64,000 nucleotides of DNA, taken from Maniola hyperantus (Eukaryota > Arthropoda > Insecta > Lepidoptera > Nymphalidae). The translations under genes were made by a program, and so were the position numbers. The stretch lies in the NCBI RefSeq assembly GCF_902806685.2, contig NC_048547.1, forward strand, positions 10,861,196 to 10,925,195. The letters run 5' to 3'. The notes beneath the pieces were generated by a model that was given only the letters and a program-made list of their open reading frames with translations, was not told where the DNA came from and ran no database searches. Each line of letters begins with the position of its first letter. Positions within the stretch are counted from its first letter, which is position 1. Of this stretch, positions 32,721 through 45,009 are shown piece after piece.

Positions 32721-33922
32721 TTTGAATAAATTATTTGAATTTTGAACTTTTATGGAACTTGTAACAAAACGTCGAGGCTTTGACATCACGGGCAGACGTC
32801 AAATATTCCTAACTACATTAGGATAGGTAGCTTATGAATCGCCTATTTTTCTTTGATTTCACGTCACATCACGGCTTATGTGTGACATATCGTTGATTCA
32901 AGATCAATCATCAAACCGAGAGTTCTCTCACTCTAGTTCACTCTGGCTCTAGTTTAAAGTTTGTGGCTCTAGTTGACAAATCAACGGGGAAACGTCGTGA
33001 TTTGACATCTCACATCTCGCCTTCTTTGCTTTATTTTTCGATCTGTACTAAAATACCTCCTTATCTCTCATTTGGCGTTAACAGTTGTATTCGAAACAAT
33101 ATTTTTTTTTTCTTTGATGTTTCCTTAGCGGCAGGTGTCATCAACATTTAAAAGCTTAAAGCCACACTTTAGCTATAGTTTGAAGCTTTTTGTCAAATGG
33201 ACAGGAAAGAGACGTGGAAACGTAGTAATTTCACATCACGCCTGCTTTCCTTTATTTTGTTCCCTAAACTCATTTGACACTCTATTTGACTGAAGATTGG
33301 ATGCTCACTGGCATTTTCCCTATTGCCTGAACTTCTAGTCAGCCGAACCTCTAATTTTTAGCAGCAGGCTTCGAGAGTCGAGATGCTTACTGATAGCTTA
33401 GTGCGTCCGAATACATTTGATTTTGAACATATCAGCCGAGTCAGCCCGAGTGCCATGTTAAATTTTAAGAAAAAAAATTAATACGGCAGTAAAACAAAAT
33501 TAATAGTGGCATGACTGGCATGAAATTAGTTTCGTGACATTAATCTCGACATGCATGAAAGTGATTTCGTAATGTATAATTCCGCTTTAGGTACGACTTG
33601 TTTCGGATATTTATTAGTTCCATTATGTCTGTCTTCCATCGGGCGCTTTCTTTAACTCCTGATGTATGCGGTTTGCTACTCTAGAGTAGAGGGTCTATAA
33701 CTCAATAGCTTAATCTAGCTTACGAGTAAAGTTACAGTGAGTTGACGAGTGTTACGTAGTAATTACGTTTATGTTTTCACATCGCGATCGTCACGGGTTG
33801 GAGCTGGTTTCCAACTCGATGCTTCCTTTAATCACAGGTTACAAATGTGATTTCTTTGTGGTTTTTCTATTTTATTCAGTCAAATATAGCTTACAATCAG
33901 GTGGAATTTCTTAAAATCCTTG
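32721..33922. other. Non-coding stretch
   Basis: No coding evidence. The segments 32985-33040 and 33200-33260 resemble each other (GGAAACGTCGTGATTTGACA / GGAAACGTAGTAATTTCACA), so they may be an old local duplication. Confidence 0.45.
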
Positions 33923-33992
33923 CTTAGTAGAGATCTACTTTATAAAGGGTAGTGGGTCAGGGTACCCTATATAAAGTAGATCTCTACTAAGA
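33923..33992. repeat. Inverted repeat
   Basis: CTTAGTAGAGATCTACTTTA faces TAAAGTAGATCTCTACTAAG across a spacer of about 20 bases, at the edge of a LINE remnant. Confidence 0.8.
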
Positions 33993-34039
33993 AAGAAAGA
34001 AGAAGGAGAAGGGATGTGGGATCCCTGATGGATAAGATC

Positions 34040-34310
34040 CGAAATAAGGAAATCCATATTAGCCCGGTCTCTGCTCTGACATTACCCAACCATACGCAAG
34101 CTAAAGCTGCACTGGGCTGGTTATGCTTGTCACAGGGGCGATGGTAAATGGACCTGAAAAGACAAAGTCGAGACTAAGCGTGGGGCGGTTCTGTGGACTA
34201 ACTATGTAAAGAGAGTGGTGATAAGCGACTGGAGAAAGGATGGGTGAGGTGTCGGTGTTGGGAAGGCATACATTCAACAGTGGGCATCCGTTGTCCGATT
34301 TCCAACAGAT
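34040..34310 (+). mobile_element. LINE 3' remnant, badly decayed
   Basis: Translates in broken frames to pieces typical of a LINE C-terminus: SCTGLVMLVTGA, NGPEKTKSRLSVGRF, ATGERMGEVSVLGRHTF. Several stops. Confidence 0.6.
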
Positions 34311-34811
34311 GTTTCAAAAAAGGTCTTTTACATCTGTCAAATCTTGCGAAATATACCTAGGTACCTACTCACAGTTTTGTAGAGTGGTGAAACTCAAAGG
34401 TTCTAGAAACAAAGCTGAACGTAGTAGTAAAGTTAAATCTTTCGATTTCATTTAGAACTACGTAAACTTTCATTGGCTTCATATTGACATCCGTTGCAGG
34501 AGTAATAATTAAATTCTCAAACTAAATTAATTGATAGAGGACTCCGCTCTAGTTTTCATTTTAATATCTACCGGACTTTATGTACCTATCTATCAAAGTT
34601 TATCTACCTACGAAAGATAAATTGGTTCGTTATTAATGCCAAATTATAATTAAAGGTTGTGTGAGAACCTGTTTTCAAGGAAAACGAATGTTTCTAAAAC
34701 TGTGCCAAGGGAGGTTATTGAACATATTTCCCCCGCAAATTCAAAAGTTATGACAGATAGAAACAAATACCTAATTAATAATTTTAAGAAAGAAAAAATT
34801 CCTACTTATAA

Positions 34812-34979
34812 TCTATACTAATATTATAAAGAGGTAATGTCGTTAAGTTTGTTTGTAGGGGGTAATCTCTGGAACTACTGAACCGATTTTGAAAATTCTT
34901 TCACCAATAGAAAGCTACATTATTCCTGAGTGACATAGGCTATATTATATACACGCGGACGAACGCGGGGATCAGCTAG
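34812..34979 (+). mobile_element. Helitron-like element with intact ends
   Basis: Starts TCTATACTAATATTATAAAG after an A and ends CGGGGATCAGCTAG before a T. The internal sequence differs from the main family in this window. Confidence 0.7.
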
Positions 34980-35039
34980 TAATTTATATATGTAAGCGTA
35001 CGCAGACAGGAAGGCATAATCCGTTTATCCTGGTTTAAC

Positions 35040-35193
35040 TACCCTAAAACAGCCACTCTATATCTACAGTAAATATTTGTCTGTCCATAGTCTATCCACC
35101 CCGGACGAAAAATAACACACACAAGGTAGACACAAGTGGATAGACAGACCTTACGTTTCCGAGTTTACATCTTAGAGTGGCTGTTTTACGGTA
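35040..35193. mobile_element. MITE with 21-bp inverted ends
   Basis: TACCCTAAAACAGCCACTCT at the left faces AGAGTGGCTGTTTTACGGTA at the right. Internal GTCTGTCCATAGTCTATCCA / GTGGATAGACAGAC is also inverted. No target duplication is obvious. Confidence 0.75.
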
Positions 35194-36529
35194 AATAAAC
35201 GCAAGAACTCGAAATTTGAAACGAAGAGGTAGCCATTAAAATATGAAAGAAGAGAAGGAAATGAAATGAAAAAAAGGAGAAACCTACTTAAACTTATACT
35301 TAGTAAAAGTTACTGACATAAATGAACGAACGAATCACGAAGGCAATGGGCCAGCCTTATTAGCTCTGGAAATCAATGGACGATGGCTGTTGGTCGTCGG
35401 GATCCCTAAGTGGCGACCCCGTACCGGAAAATAGTGCGTAAACCAATAGTTGATCCCCCAAGTTTGACAGACGACAATGGACAACCACTGGACATTAGTC
35501 ACTGGACGTCCATCGAAGTCATTTTTTTTTAAATATCATGTATGAACGTAGATGTTCATTGTAATTGCAGATTTATTTCCGCGTCTTTGGTTTCACTGAA
35601 ATGATCTTTGTAAACCTCAGTTTTAGACACTTGGCCTTGTACTTTCAAAAAGTAAGCAGGTATCCATTTTAAATAACAATTGGTTTCAACAAAAATGCCT
35701 GAAACTCTATTGTTGTAATACCTACAATAACAATCAAACAAATTTCATTAAAATCGTAACTTTTGTAGATGTGAGAGGCTGATAAGTAGATAATTCTCTA
35801 GACTGTTAACAAATCTGTTGCTCACCCCAAATTATTGTAATTTCGTCTGTTTACATAAGAGTTGATTGTTGCTTATTAAATTTATTTCATCAAGATAATT
35901 GTATACCTACCTACTGTATTATTTGTTTTTCATATTAGGCTACTAAATAGTGTAGGTACTAAACTAAGGTGAAGAGCTAAGCCTACCTCATTGCCGCCTA
36001 CTTCGTTTATTTAAAGTTACAATAAATGTAGCAGTGGAGCAGATTATTCTATTCCTAAACTCATCTTAATTGCCTAAGCCATGCTGGAACAGGAGCAATT
36101 AAATATTTATCAATCATCAAAGCGCTATCCTGGGTGGTCAAGTAAACTTCTTTCTTGGACTTACAATCGGCCTCCGATTGTAGTTGTTGTAGATGTATAA
36201 TATAACTACCTAATAATGCATATAATAAATACCTAATAAATCATCTATTGATACCTATTCTGTATAGAAGTAGTAGCATAATATTATGGTAGTAGTAGGT
36301 ACGCTAGGTCAACACCAAAATTCAAACACCAACAAAAATCTTTTAAACAACTTGGACGCGAGTATATTATTTTAACTTTGCTGCTTTTACAAGCTGTTAA
36401 AATTTGAAGTTGAAACCCTTACAAAATAGAATAAAAACACTGCAGTTAGGGCACTGTTTATTTATAGATTTAGGCTTTATCATAGAACATCATATAAAAA
36501 AATCGATTTGTCTCATTTCGTCTACATGC
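35194..36529. other. Non-coding stretch
   Basis: No supported exon or placed repeat. CCTGAGT-poor, AT-rich DNA with many TAGGTAC motifs. Confidence 0.45.
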
Positions 36530-36640
36530 TAGAACCCTGTGACACGCGGACAGACAGACAGACAGACGACACACAGACAGCAGAGTGACATTAGTAGGGC
36601 TTCGTTTTTACCCTTTGGGTACGGACCCCTAACAAAACAT
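36530..36640 (+). repeat. Remnant of GGTTCCGTACC-type repeat
   Basis: GACAGACAGACAGACGACAC then GGGCTTCGTTTTTACCCTTT and GGGTACGGACCCCTAA. A second remnant is at 37190-37330. Confidence 0.6.
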
Positions 36641-38050
36641 ATTATATTATGCACATAGTTTTTAAAACAATGTCATCATGGCAAAAAAAAATTCAGTACT
36701 CACAATAGGCTTATGGTACTTTTTGTCCTGTTTACTTGAGATAAAATCTGCCACTCCCATAACATGTGAACCATGCGAAACTTTCGCCTTTGTGCTGGAT
36801 TAATTCACCTTTGTATTTATATGCGAATGCGGTTACTACGAAATAAAAAAAAAGTTATGTTTTGCTATGTGGATATTGTTACCTGAGACTTTCACGGGTG
36901 TAATCGGATACGTTTGGGAATCGGCTACGTATTGGCGAAGAGGAGATTTATTAATGTTTCTCATACTTTCCAGTTTCAATTCACATAACGAATCCAACAG
37001 TATCATGAAATATTACCTATTGTTTCATCGTTATTTAATATTAATGAAATTGCTGCACATGAGTATAATTCGTAGGTACTAGGTAGTGTAAATTACGTGA
37101 TTGTTGTCCCTACCGAATATTTCATTTTTATATTATCCTATAGCGGCAATAGAAATGCACATTCTGAAAATTTCAACTCTCTACCTAGTACCTATTACGA
37201 TTCACGAGGTACAGCCGACAGACCGACCGACGGACTGACAGCGGAGTCTTAGTAATAGTACTTAGTATACTAATATATATTCTGTGAGATAGGGTCCCGT
37301 TGGCATCCTTCGGGTACGGAGCCCTAAAACTACGATCATTAAAAATACTTTAACCACCATTATTTATGTTTAATTTAATTTTTTTTATTAATTTTTGTTA
37401 TTAAACAAGTTTATGTCTATAAGGACTTCGTCACTTACCATCAGGTGAGATTGCAGTCAAGGGCTAACTTGTATCTGAATAAAATAAAATAAACCGGACA
37501 CACAAAGCCGAAATGTCATTCTAAAGACCGATGTACCTACATTACTTTCTGCCGCGTACTCTGTACCTACTGTACAAACTCTTATCTGACTTGCAGTTAT
37601 CGTAGCAAATTTAGAATGCCGAAGAGCAAGTAACAAACCTATGGCATGCACTTTCATCCGAAGCAGAAATATTTCACTGAATTTGAAAAATAATTCAATT
37701 CGATTTCTGTGCTTCATTTCTACTTTCTACACCATAGATTTATGTGTTTTAGATAGCTGACCTGTTTTAGCTCATCAATAACTCGTCGAGGAATTATTTT
37801 TTAATCAAAAACGTAATTTTGAAACCGTTATTCGGTCAGACAAATGATACTTTATCTATTGCTTATGCGTTGTTTGAAAGCTTAGTACACATATACACCC
37901 AAAGCGTGTTGGCGGCGAGTTGTGACTTGTGACGGAAACTGAATGGGAGACCCTTACACTGAATGCGCGCGTATGTGTGCAATAGAAGATGTATGAAGAC
38001 GAAACTGCACCAGCGCGGCATCTACGCGAGCCCCCATAGTATTGTCAGGC
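36641..38050. other. Non-coding stretch with repeat remnants
   Basis: Holds a GGTTCCGTACC-type remnant (37190-37330) and half of the MITE family at 55318 (37505-37580: ATTACTTTCTGCCGCGTACT). No coding exon seen. Confidence 0.5.
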
Positions 38051-38057
38051 CCTAAAA

Positions 38058-38065
38058 TATAAAAG
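38058..38065 (+). promoter_or_regulatory. TATA-box candidate
   Basis: TATAAAAG follows about 150 bases of GC-richer DNA (GGCGGCGAGTTGTG, GCGCGCGTATG, CAGCGCGGCATC). A promoter for an unseen + strand transcript is possible, but no exon follows that I can support. Confidence 0.2.
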
Positions 38066-38387
38066 CAGGACTCGGTGCCAGATTTAACATTAACTTAATT
38101 TTTTTAACATTGTATTTTCCTGTAGTAAAGAAAAACTCGATTACCTATTTTAATTAGTGCTGGAAATATAACGAAGTTATGTAAGTAAAGTTAACAGAAG
38201 CTGTATCTTTCCTTTAGCGTATTTTTACAGTTTTTTAGCTTTTAGCTTTAGCGTTTAGTTTTAGATATAGGTAACTAAAGCTTACAGCTATCTACCTATA
38301 AGCGAGTATATCATCACAAACATAGTGATACATTGGGGTTAGTGGTACCTATATACCTTTGTAACCAAAAGTTCTATGTATTTTAAA

Positions 38388-38555
38388 GTATAAAACGAGT
38401 ACATACCACATTAATTTTTGTTTTTATTTGTCGATATTTCAACTCAATTGCACGGGTCGTGGTCACGACGGGACCACGACCCGTGCAATTGCAATTGGGT
38501 TGAAATATCGACAAATAAAAACAAAAATTAATCGTGGTATGTACCCGTTTTATAC
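38388..38555. repeat. 168-bp near-perfect palindrome (foldback)
   Basis: Arms of about 80 bases: TATAAAACGAGTACATACCA ... GGGTCGTGGTC, then the inverse GGACCACGACCC ... TGGTATGTACCCGTTTTATA, with about 6 central bases. Differences are few: an extra AATTGC-type indel and single substitutions. Confidence 0.9.
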
Positions 38556-38589
38556 ATTAAAATATGTTGTTAAACCACGAAATAAGCTT

Positions 38590-38700
38590 AAAATCAAAAG
38601 TTCTATGGTCTTCAAGGTGTGTGAAATCTGCCAATCCGCACTTAACTAGCGTGATGGGACTAAACCACTTCTCATTCGGTGAACCAATCTTAACCATCGA
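38590..38700 (+). mobile_element. SINE fragment
   Basis: TTCAAGGTGTGTGAAATCTG, CCAATCCGCACTTAACTAGC: the middle of the common tRNA-derived SINE, immediately after the palindrome. Confidence 0.6.
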
Positions 38701-38989
38701 TGATGGTTTTACAACTTCTAGAAGCTGCGTTGTACCTATGCGTTTTTTTGGGCATCGCGCCACACGAGTAGTCCTACTCTGTGATCGCGCTGTTACCGGC
38801 GCGTTCTGTGTGTCAAGTCTTTATATAGTTTTTCCAAGGTTCTGCTCACGACTAGCGGGACGGGTCGTGAGTCGTGATGATATTGTAGATTGTTTGCTCA
38901 TTGTAGAAGCGTTATTGTGCCTAGTTTAGCAATCATTGTAGATGCACGGTGTATTGAATGTAATTTGTGTAATAGAGAAGAAACAAATT

Positions 38990-39350
38990 TAAAAAAAATA
39001 CCGGCCAAGTGCGAGTCATACTCGCGCACCGATGGTTCCGTACTAAAATCGTATTTTTTCGACATTTTGTAGGATAAATCCAAAATTATTTGCATAAAAA
39101 TAAATAAAAATCTGTTTTAGAATGTACAGGTAAATGCCCTTTTATATGCTACCCCATTATTTGTTCATGAACAAATTCACGGTTTTCGGATTTTCCCCCT
39201 TACGTGTGCTATAAGATCTATATTATATACCTGTTAAATTTCATGATTCTAGATCAACGGGAAGTACCCTCTAGGTTTCTGGACAGGCAGACAAACGAAG
39301 TGATCCTATAAGGGTTCCGTTTTTCCTTTTGAGGTACGGAACCCTAAAAA
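38990..39350 (-). repeat. GGTTCCGTACC-type repeat, near complete
   Basis: From ATACCGGCCAAGTGCGAGTC to TTGAGGTACGGAACCCTAAA. It contains TTTCATGATTCTAGATCAAC and a CAGACAAACGAAG tract. Other copies: 42183-42340, 47411-47836 (opposite strand), 48305-48735. Confidence 0.8.
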
Positions 39351-39596
39351 ATAACCAAACAGCTACTTATCAAACGAAAATAATTAGATTAAGGTACCTA
39401 CCATATCAAAATTGATCGATTCTTATATTTTTGTTGCTGTTTCTATTTAACTAAGTAGGTATTAAGAAAGAGTTTAAACACTTACAAAAAAACTAATTTA
39501 AAACTTTTATTGCAAGAATTGGAATACTTAGTTTTTATAAGGTGCCTACCTACAATTAGGTGAAAAGTCAGCATTAAGCAAACTCGTAGTAAGATA

Positions 39597-39792
39597 TCCA
39601 TACTAATATTATAAATGCGAAAGTGTGTCTGTCTGTCTGTCTGCTAGCCTTTCACGGCCCATCCGTTCAACCGATTTTTACGAAATTGAGTACAGATATA
39701 GCTATCTCTGTACCAAATTTCGTCAATTCGGCAGACAGACAGACGGACAGAGAGACAGACAGACACTTTCGCATTTAAAATATTAGTATGGA
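39597..39792. mobile_element. Palindromic Helitron-like element (two 5' ends)
   Basis: Both ends carry the element's 5' terminus: TCCATACTAATATTATAAAT on the left and, inverted, TATTAGTATGGA on the right, each followed inward by CTTTCGC / GCGAAAGTG and a CTGT tract. The centre GTACAGATATAGCTATCTCT is the fold point. It is flanked by A and T. Confidence 0.8.
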
Positions 39793-40359
39793 TAGATACG
39801 TCTTTCACAGTTGAATTCTAAACCTTTTGAATGAAATATGATTTCCACGGAATTGTTAGTTTTGCAAGAACTAATGTTATTCGTGCGGGCCGGCCGTCTT
39901 AATTATGATAGCTTGATCATTTATGACACCAGCCACCGCAAAACAAACACTATTAACACGTCTATTATTTTATCATGTAAAATGAAACGACTTTACCGAA
40001 TGGCTCGTATATAAAATGAAAATTAGCTGTTTATATCGCGGTTTAATCCAATCCCATAATGAGCTGACCTGTAACTCACCTCGGGTGTCGAGTTTCTAGA
40101 CCTAGTGCTAAGAGGTTTATGACTTAGGGCCTATACAGACGACGTCTATTTGACGATCAGATACGCGCTAATCTTTGACGTCTTGGTGGAAGCAGCAGGT
40201 AACAATCTGCTGCCTTATATTGACTGAAACCTGCGTGAAACATCATGAGCTGGTCTTTCACTAAGCGCGGAAGCTATCGATGCGATGCTTAGCGAGACAG
40301 CGTGCCCGGTATAAAACGCACCCTGAACCCAGGCTCTAATCTAGTGTCTTTTTGCGCAG

Positions 40360-40545
40360 GGAGCGCACCAACACACAGCTTAAACTAGGACGGATCGGGC
40401 TGAAATTTTGCATGCAGATAGCTATTACGTCGTAGACATCCGCTAAGAAAGGATTTTTGAAAATTCAACCCCTAAGGGGGTAAAATAGGGGTTCGAATTT
40501 CGTGTAGTCCACGCGGACGAAGTTGCGGGCATAAGCTAGTTATAG
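40360..40545 (-). mobile_element. Helitron-like variant
   Basis: Reverse orientation copy of the variant at 12160: GCTGAAATTTTGCATGCAGA, GGATTTTTGAAAATTCAACC, ending GACGAAGTTGCGGGCATAAG then CTAGTT. Confidence 0.7.
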
Positions 40546-41036
40546 TACCTACTTATAATTTAGTGAAAAAAAACCTGCGTTTTTAACTGACTTCCAAAAA
40601 AGGAGGAGGTTCTCAATTCGGTGCGTTCTATACTTACTCATTGTCGTCGTATGCACTGTGCATGTACAATGTACATAGGCCCTTAGGTTTTGAAAATTGC
40701 CTTTGTGTTAAGAATTGTATAGGTGTTTTATTTTAATGCTTAGTTAGCTTTTCTTGGTTAATGGTTTTCTGTTGTGTCAATGAAAGAAGTAGGTACAACT
40801 TTTGAAGTTTACACTTACCTGCAATACTTATTAATGAAATTAGTACTTTATATTATTTCTAGGTGTCAATTTTCGCAATATTAATTATGTACTAGCTGAT
40901 GCCCGCGACTTCATGAGCGTGGATTTAGGTTTTTAAAAAGAATAAATAATCAATATTTTGGAACGCTAGGATTCGGGTCTTAGGAGCGATGGTCGCTGAA
41001 GCCGGAAAATGTAGACCGTGAACAAACTAAAGTGCC

Positions 41037-41210
41037 TAAAGTACGCGACAGGCTGAGATGGCAATCGGGGTGTGGACGCGCCGCACAACCGCCGCGCTAA
41101 CCCGGTGTGGGATAGCACAGGCGACGTGCGGGTGTGCGCGGCGACTCCCCGCCTCATAAACCGATTGCCATCTCCACCTGTCGCTTACTATAGTGTGGAG
41201 TGTGAACTCT
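41037..41210. mobile_element. MITE with about 28-bp inverted ends
   Basis: GCGACAGGCTGAGATGGCAA at the left and TTGCCATCTCCACCTGTCGC at the right; GC-rich interior (GTGCGGGTGTGCGCGGCGAC). Sister copy at 49352-49509, and a deleted copy at 29620-29700. Confidence 0.85.
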
Positions 41211-42182
41211 CTAGTAAGATGGGCCGACCGACGATATAAAGACATGAGGAAGGACCGGGTGTGGTGGCGCTCTATGGGAAAGAGGAGTCAGCGGGCTGAA
41301 ATAATTAGGCTCTGAATAAAGTTGGGCAAATTTTCACCTGCAGATTTTGTAAATCTTGATACTTACTTAAGTAAATACTTACTCGTATAAAAAATTACAG
41401 TTGGCGTGAAAAAAGAGTACTGACCTTGAACTGTAATTTGCCTAAGTATAGATCTATATCTATTAGTGGTAGTGGGAATCTATTAGGGTAAGTGAGACGC
41501 AACGGCAGGAGTTTCATTGCCACTCGATTGATTCGCCAGTCAACTTTTCATTTCTCGCACTGTGTGATAGAACAGTACGTATACCTAAGCCTTTTACCTA
41601 TGCGCAGACACTGTAAAACAGAGATTATTAATTACTCCTAGGTGCTGTTAAACCATAGTAAGTAGTAAACTTGCTAATAGAATTTTTATAATACCAATAC
41701 CCAGGCCATAATCGACGTCATGGTGCTCGTGGCCTTAATACGAATAGCTTAGACCTGTTAGCTGATAGTCGATACCGCTATACAATAACGATAAAATGCA
41801 TCTTTTGTTACATCGCCGATGTCCGAGGTCGCCACCTGTTTTGTAAATTGCGGATAGTGCTTAAAATTTACACAATCTAGGTACTCCAGAGTTGTTGCGG
41901 ATGCCAATATTTTGATATGCGGATATCATTCATGCTAATTTTCCGCTTTCGCGGATGCGGATGCGAATATCCGTACCACCCCTGTTGTACATTTTTTGAT
42001 TGGTCAGTTAGCGGACGAAGATATCAACTAGCAAACACGCGCGAGGCACGCGCCACTCTGGCCCGCCCACTTTCTTTGCAGGTTACTTGTTGCAAATATA
42101 TGAATCCGCATCCGTAAAAGCTCCGCATCAATTGATGCGGAGGCGGATGTCGGATTCGATGCGAATGTTTTCCGCATTTGCG
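41211..42182. other. Non-coding stretch
   Basis: No exon recognised. A segment at about 41895-42185 alternates GCGGATGCGGATGCG-type blocks, giving a run of short GCGGAT / CCGCAT repeats that recalls a local dispersed repeat. Confidence 0.45.
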
Positions 42183-42340
42183 GAAAAACCGGCGAGGTGC
42201 GAGTCAGTCTCCCACACCGAGGGTTCTCTCTAGAGAATCTACTACAGGTCCTTCTCTGAGATTAACCGAGGACGGACGGACAAACGGACGGACATGGCGA
42301 AACTATACGGGTTCCTTGTTTACTACGGAACCCTAAAAAT
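42183..42340 (-). repeat. GGTTCCGTACC-type repeat, partial
   Basis: AACCGGCGAGGTGCGAGTCA ... GGACGGACGGACAAACGGAC ... TACTACGGAACCCTAAAAAT. Confidence 0.7.
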
Positions 42341-42825
42341 TTACATACATCATCAATAAATAGGTAAATCAGCATTCTCTTCATAATATTAGTTTGCTCA
42401 ATTGCACAAAAAGCGCAGTTAGACTTTCACTGTAATCATGCAGAATGCATTGTTCGAGAACTGAAATGAATCGTATTGTCAACCGGGGACAAAAAGGCAA
42501 ACACAACATTCCGTTTCCAATCTTCCGTATTCGCGCAGACTGCAATTATTTACGTACATTACGTACAATTAATGACTTGGTTGCTATAGAAGCTGAAGGG
42601 CTTTAAAAGCGTTTGAAATAATTGCTGCTAAACGGCTTACCTATCGTTAAATGTTTTTTTTTCAAATCCTTATAAAACACAAAAATATATGTCCGTTATA
42701 GACTTTGAAATCATCCAACCGATGTGCCCCAAACCGGTTTCATTAGAGAGGCAATAATGCGATGATGGTTTTAGACCACTAAAACTATGCATTAGGCACA
42801 TTCTTCCGGTAATAAATATAATAAT

Positions 42826-42960
42826 AATAAATCATTTATTGTTTCACTAAAAATTACAGCGAAGATTAGGTTAAGCCACCGATGGTTAAGATAAATTGTA
42901 CACTCGTGTTATAGGCATCAGTGCTCTCCCCTTACAGACTAGAATATTAAAAACAATAAA
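42826..42960 (+). repeat. Dispersed repeat, second copy of 20348-20470
   Basis: TCATTTATTGTTTCACTAAA, GATTAGGTTAAGCCACCGAT, ATAGGCATCAGTGCTCTCCC. Confidence 0.65.
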
Positions 42961-43860
42961 CGAATGAAAAATATTATTCACTAGTTGAGAATTTTATTCT
43001 GACTTTATAGCAACTCCAATGTTATTATTTTGTAAATGCCAAAGAAAAATCAGTACGAATGTATTAAATTACCGGTAGCTCTGTAACATTTCGTCTGATA
43101 GAACTTTGGGAAGTTTGGAAGCTCGTGGATCGTCAGAGAGTTGATCATACTATCATTCTATCCTGAAAAGTTACACACTAATTAAATGTTAGGTACTTAA
43201 TAACATTAAGGTACACTGAAAAGAAAGAAACTTAATAGGTATGAAAGAAAAATAAAATTTTCATTGAAAAAAAAAGAAATTAGAATCAGCTTTCAGAGAT
43301 TCAAGATAATATACCTAGGTAGCTAAGTATACCCCTGATAGCGTGCTTTACCCTTATCGGTAACATCCAACGTATATTTAAGTTAAATTACAAGACTGAA
43401 CACCTAGCTCGGAGATGATGTTAAAGATTAAGAGAAAGCTCTGTGCAGTTATGCATACCTGGTAATATAGCAGATGCGCTTATCATTTACATTCCTGCTG
43501 GCGATGAGGTGAAATCGATTTAAATAACAAGTTTTAGATAAATTATGGTTTTAGAATTCAAAGATCAGTGAGGTGTTCCAAAACTCTAGTTTCCTACGGT
43601 AACGGTGAGTTATCGGTTGCCATAATAACGTCGCTGAAACATTCTATTGAAACAAGATGACGCGATTTCAGAGAGCGTCTTCTAAATTCTAGCACTGTAA
43701 CTTGGTGCAAGAACTCTCTTTCTAGGGATGAAATCACAGAGCTTTGTGACGTTATCCTAGAAAAGCTAAGGTTAGATAAGGTGACTACACACCAAACCCT
43801 ACTACAGGAATCGTGTATGAGAATTATTGAGAACAATAAAAACCCGCCAGTATAAGCTTC
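42961..43860. other. Non-coding stretch
   Basis: No coding evidence. A chance open frame on the - strand (43594-43863) has no family resemblance and no convincing splice sites. Confidence 0.45.
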
Positions 43861-43960
43861 CAACCGGCGCGGCGCGGGCGCGGCGCGGCGGTTGTGCGTT
43901 CTCTGTGCAACGATATAAAACCCGAGCCTTTGAAAACTACAATTATGTAGTTACAGAATA
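43861..43960 (+). promoter_or_regulatory. GC box cluster plus TATA box, possible core promoter
   Basis: GGCGCGGCGCGGGCGCGGCG (43866 onward) is followed by TATAAA at 43915-43920. A start site would fall near 43945. No downstream coding exon was found, so the transcript, if any, is unknown. Confidence 0.3.
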
Positions 43961-44831
43961 TAAGTACTTTTACTTAGTATTTTGGTACAGGGACGTTTAC
44001 GCATAGACAAAGTTTTACACTACTAATTAGGTAAGTAGGTGATTTAAATAATTCGCAAAATCGATAAACAAACACACTGAAAAATAAAAAATAAATCACG
44101 AATCTTTCCTAGTACTAAGTGCATTTCTCGAGCTTAACTTTATTAGGATACGAGTGGTCTAGAATTATTTATTTTTATTTTCAGTACCTAGAAAGGTTTA
44201 CAGGCTGCTTGAAGTTTAAACTACAAATTGAATCAGCCTCATAAAAAGCTGGTCTATTGCATCAGGCGACCATTAACTGTTTCCTCGTAGACGCTGATAG
44301 CCTGTGCACTAGCTAAGTGCATTATAAACTTCGCAGAGTAATGTTGCAAGCTAAATTGTATGTACCTAAGTATATTTTGTGGATCCAGAAAATTTTTACA
44401 CGTCTTACGTCTCAGTGTAGGTCTACCTACCTAATATATTTTACTCTTACTTGATAGAAAATTTCTTCATTATTAAAAAAAAGTAAAACGTCAATCGGCT
44501 CTTTTTGGTACGGTACAAAATATGCTAGCAATTTCCAATACGACAATAACAACAATTGCTAGACTGTTGTATGTACTAGCAATATTCAATGTACTCTATG
44601 GTGTACACTTATCTAGCACAAATAAGATGGTTTTCAGGCACTTTTCAGGTCTACGCAGTGGTCAACGTGATACCTATTCTAATTTTAAAGGTTGAATGCG
44701 CATTAATTCTTTTCAAAAGTTTAAAAACGGAACAAGATCGTGTTCGGTCGAATTGGCGCGAATGAAAATTTATGTGGATGTTTTCATAGGATACCATAAC
44801 AGCGACAGAGTTAGTGAGATTAACGACTTAC

Positions 44832-44945
44832 CCTGACTTTTCATCCCGTTCTTGTGCCAAGAGCAAGTACCGAACGGGCGCCCTCCCGCGATTCGGCCCA
44901 TATTATAACCGAGAGGTTGGTGGGAGGTGGAGGGTTGTCCCATAT
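44832..44945 (-). other. Possible coding exon fragment with donor site
   Basis: On the - strand a GC-richer open stretch encodes GRIAGGRPFGTCSWHKNGMK and ends at the strong donor AGG|GTAAGTCG. I recognise no family. It could be an exon of an unseen gene, or a piece of a mobile element. Confidence 0.25.
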
Positions 44946-45009
44946 ACCGTCCTTGTGTTTTTAATGATCTCAATAGTCAGTTTCATGTTCAATGATGTAC
45001 TTAGTTAAA

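Noticed and set aside
43594..43863. 89-codon - strand frame as a gene
   Set aside because: No family resemblance, no splice support and no repeat of the frame elsewhere; length is compatible with chance.
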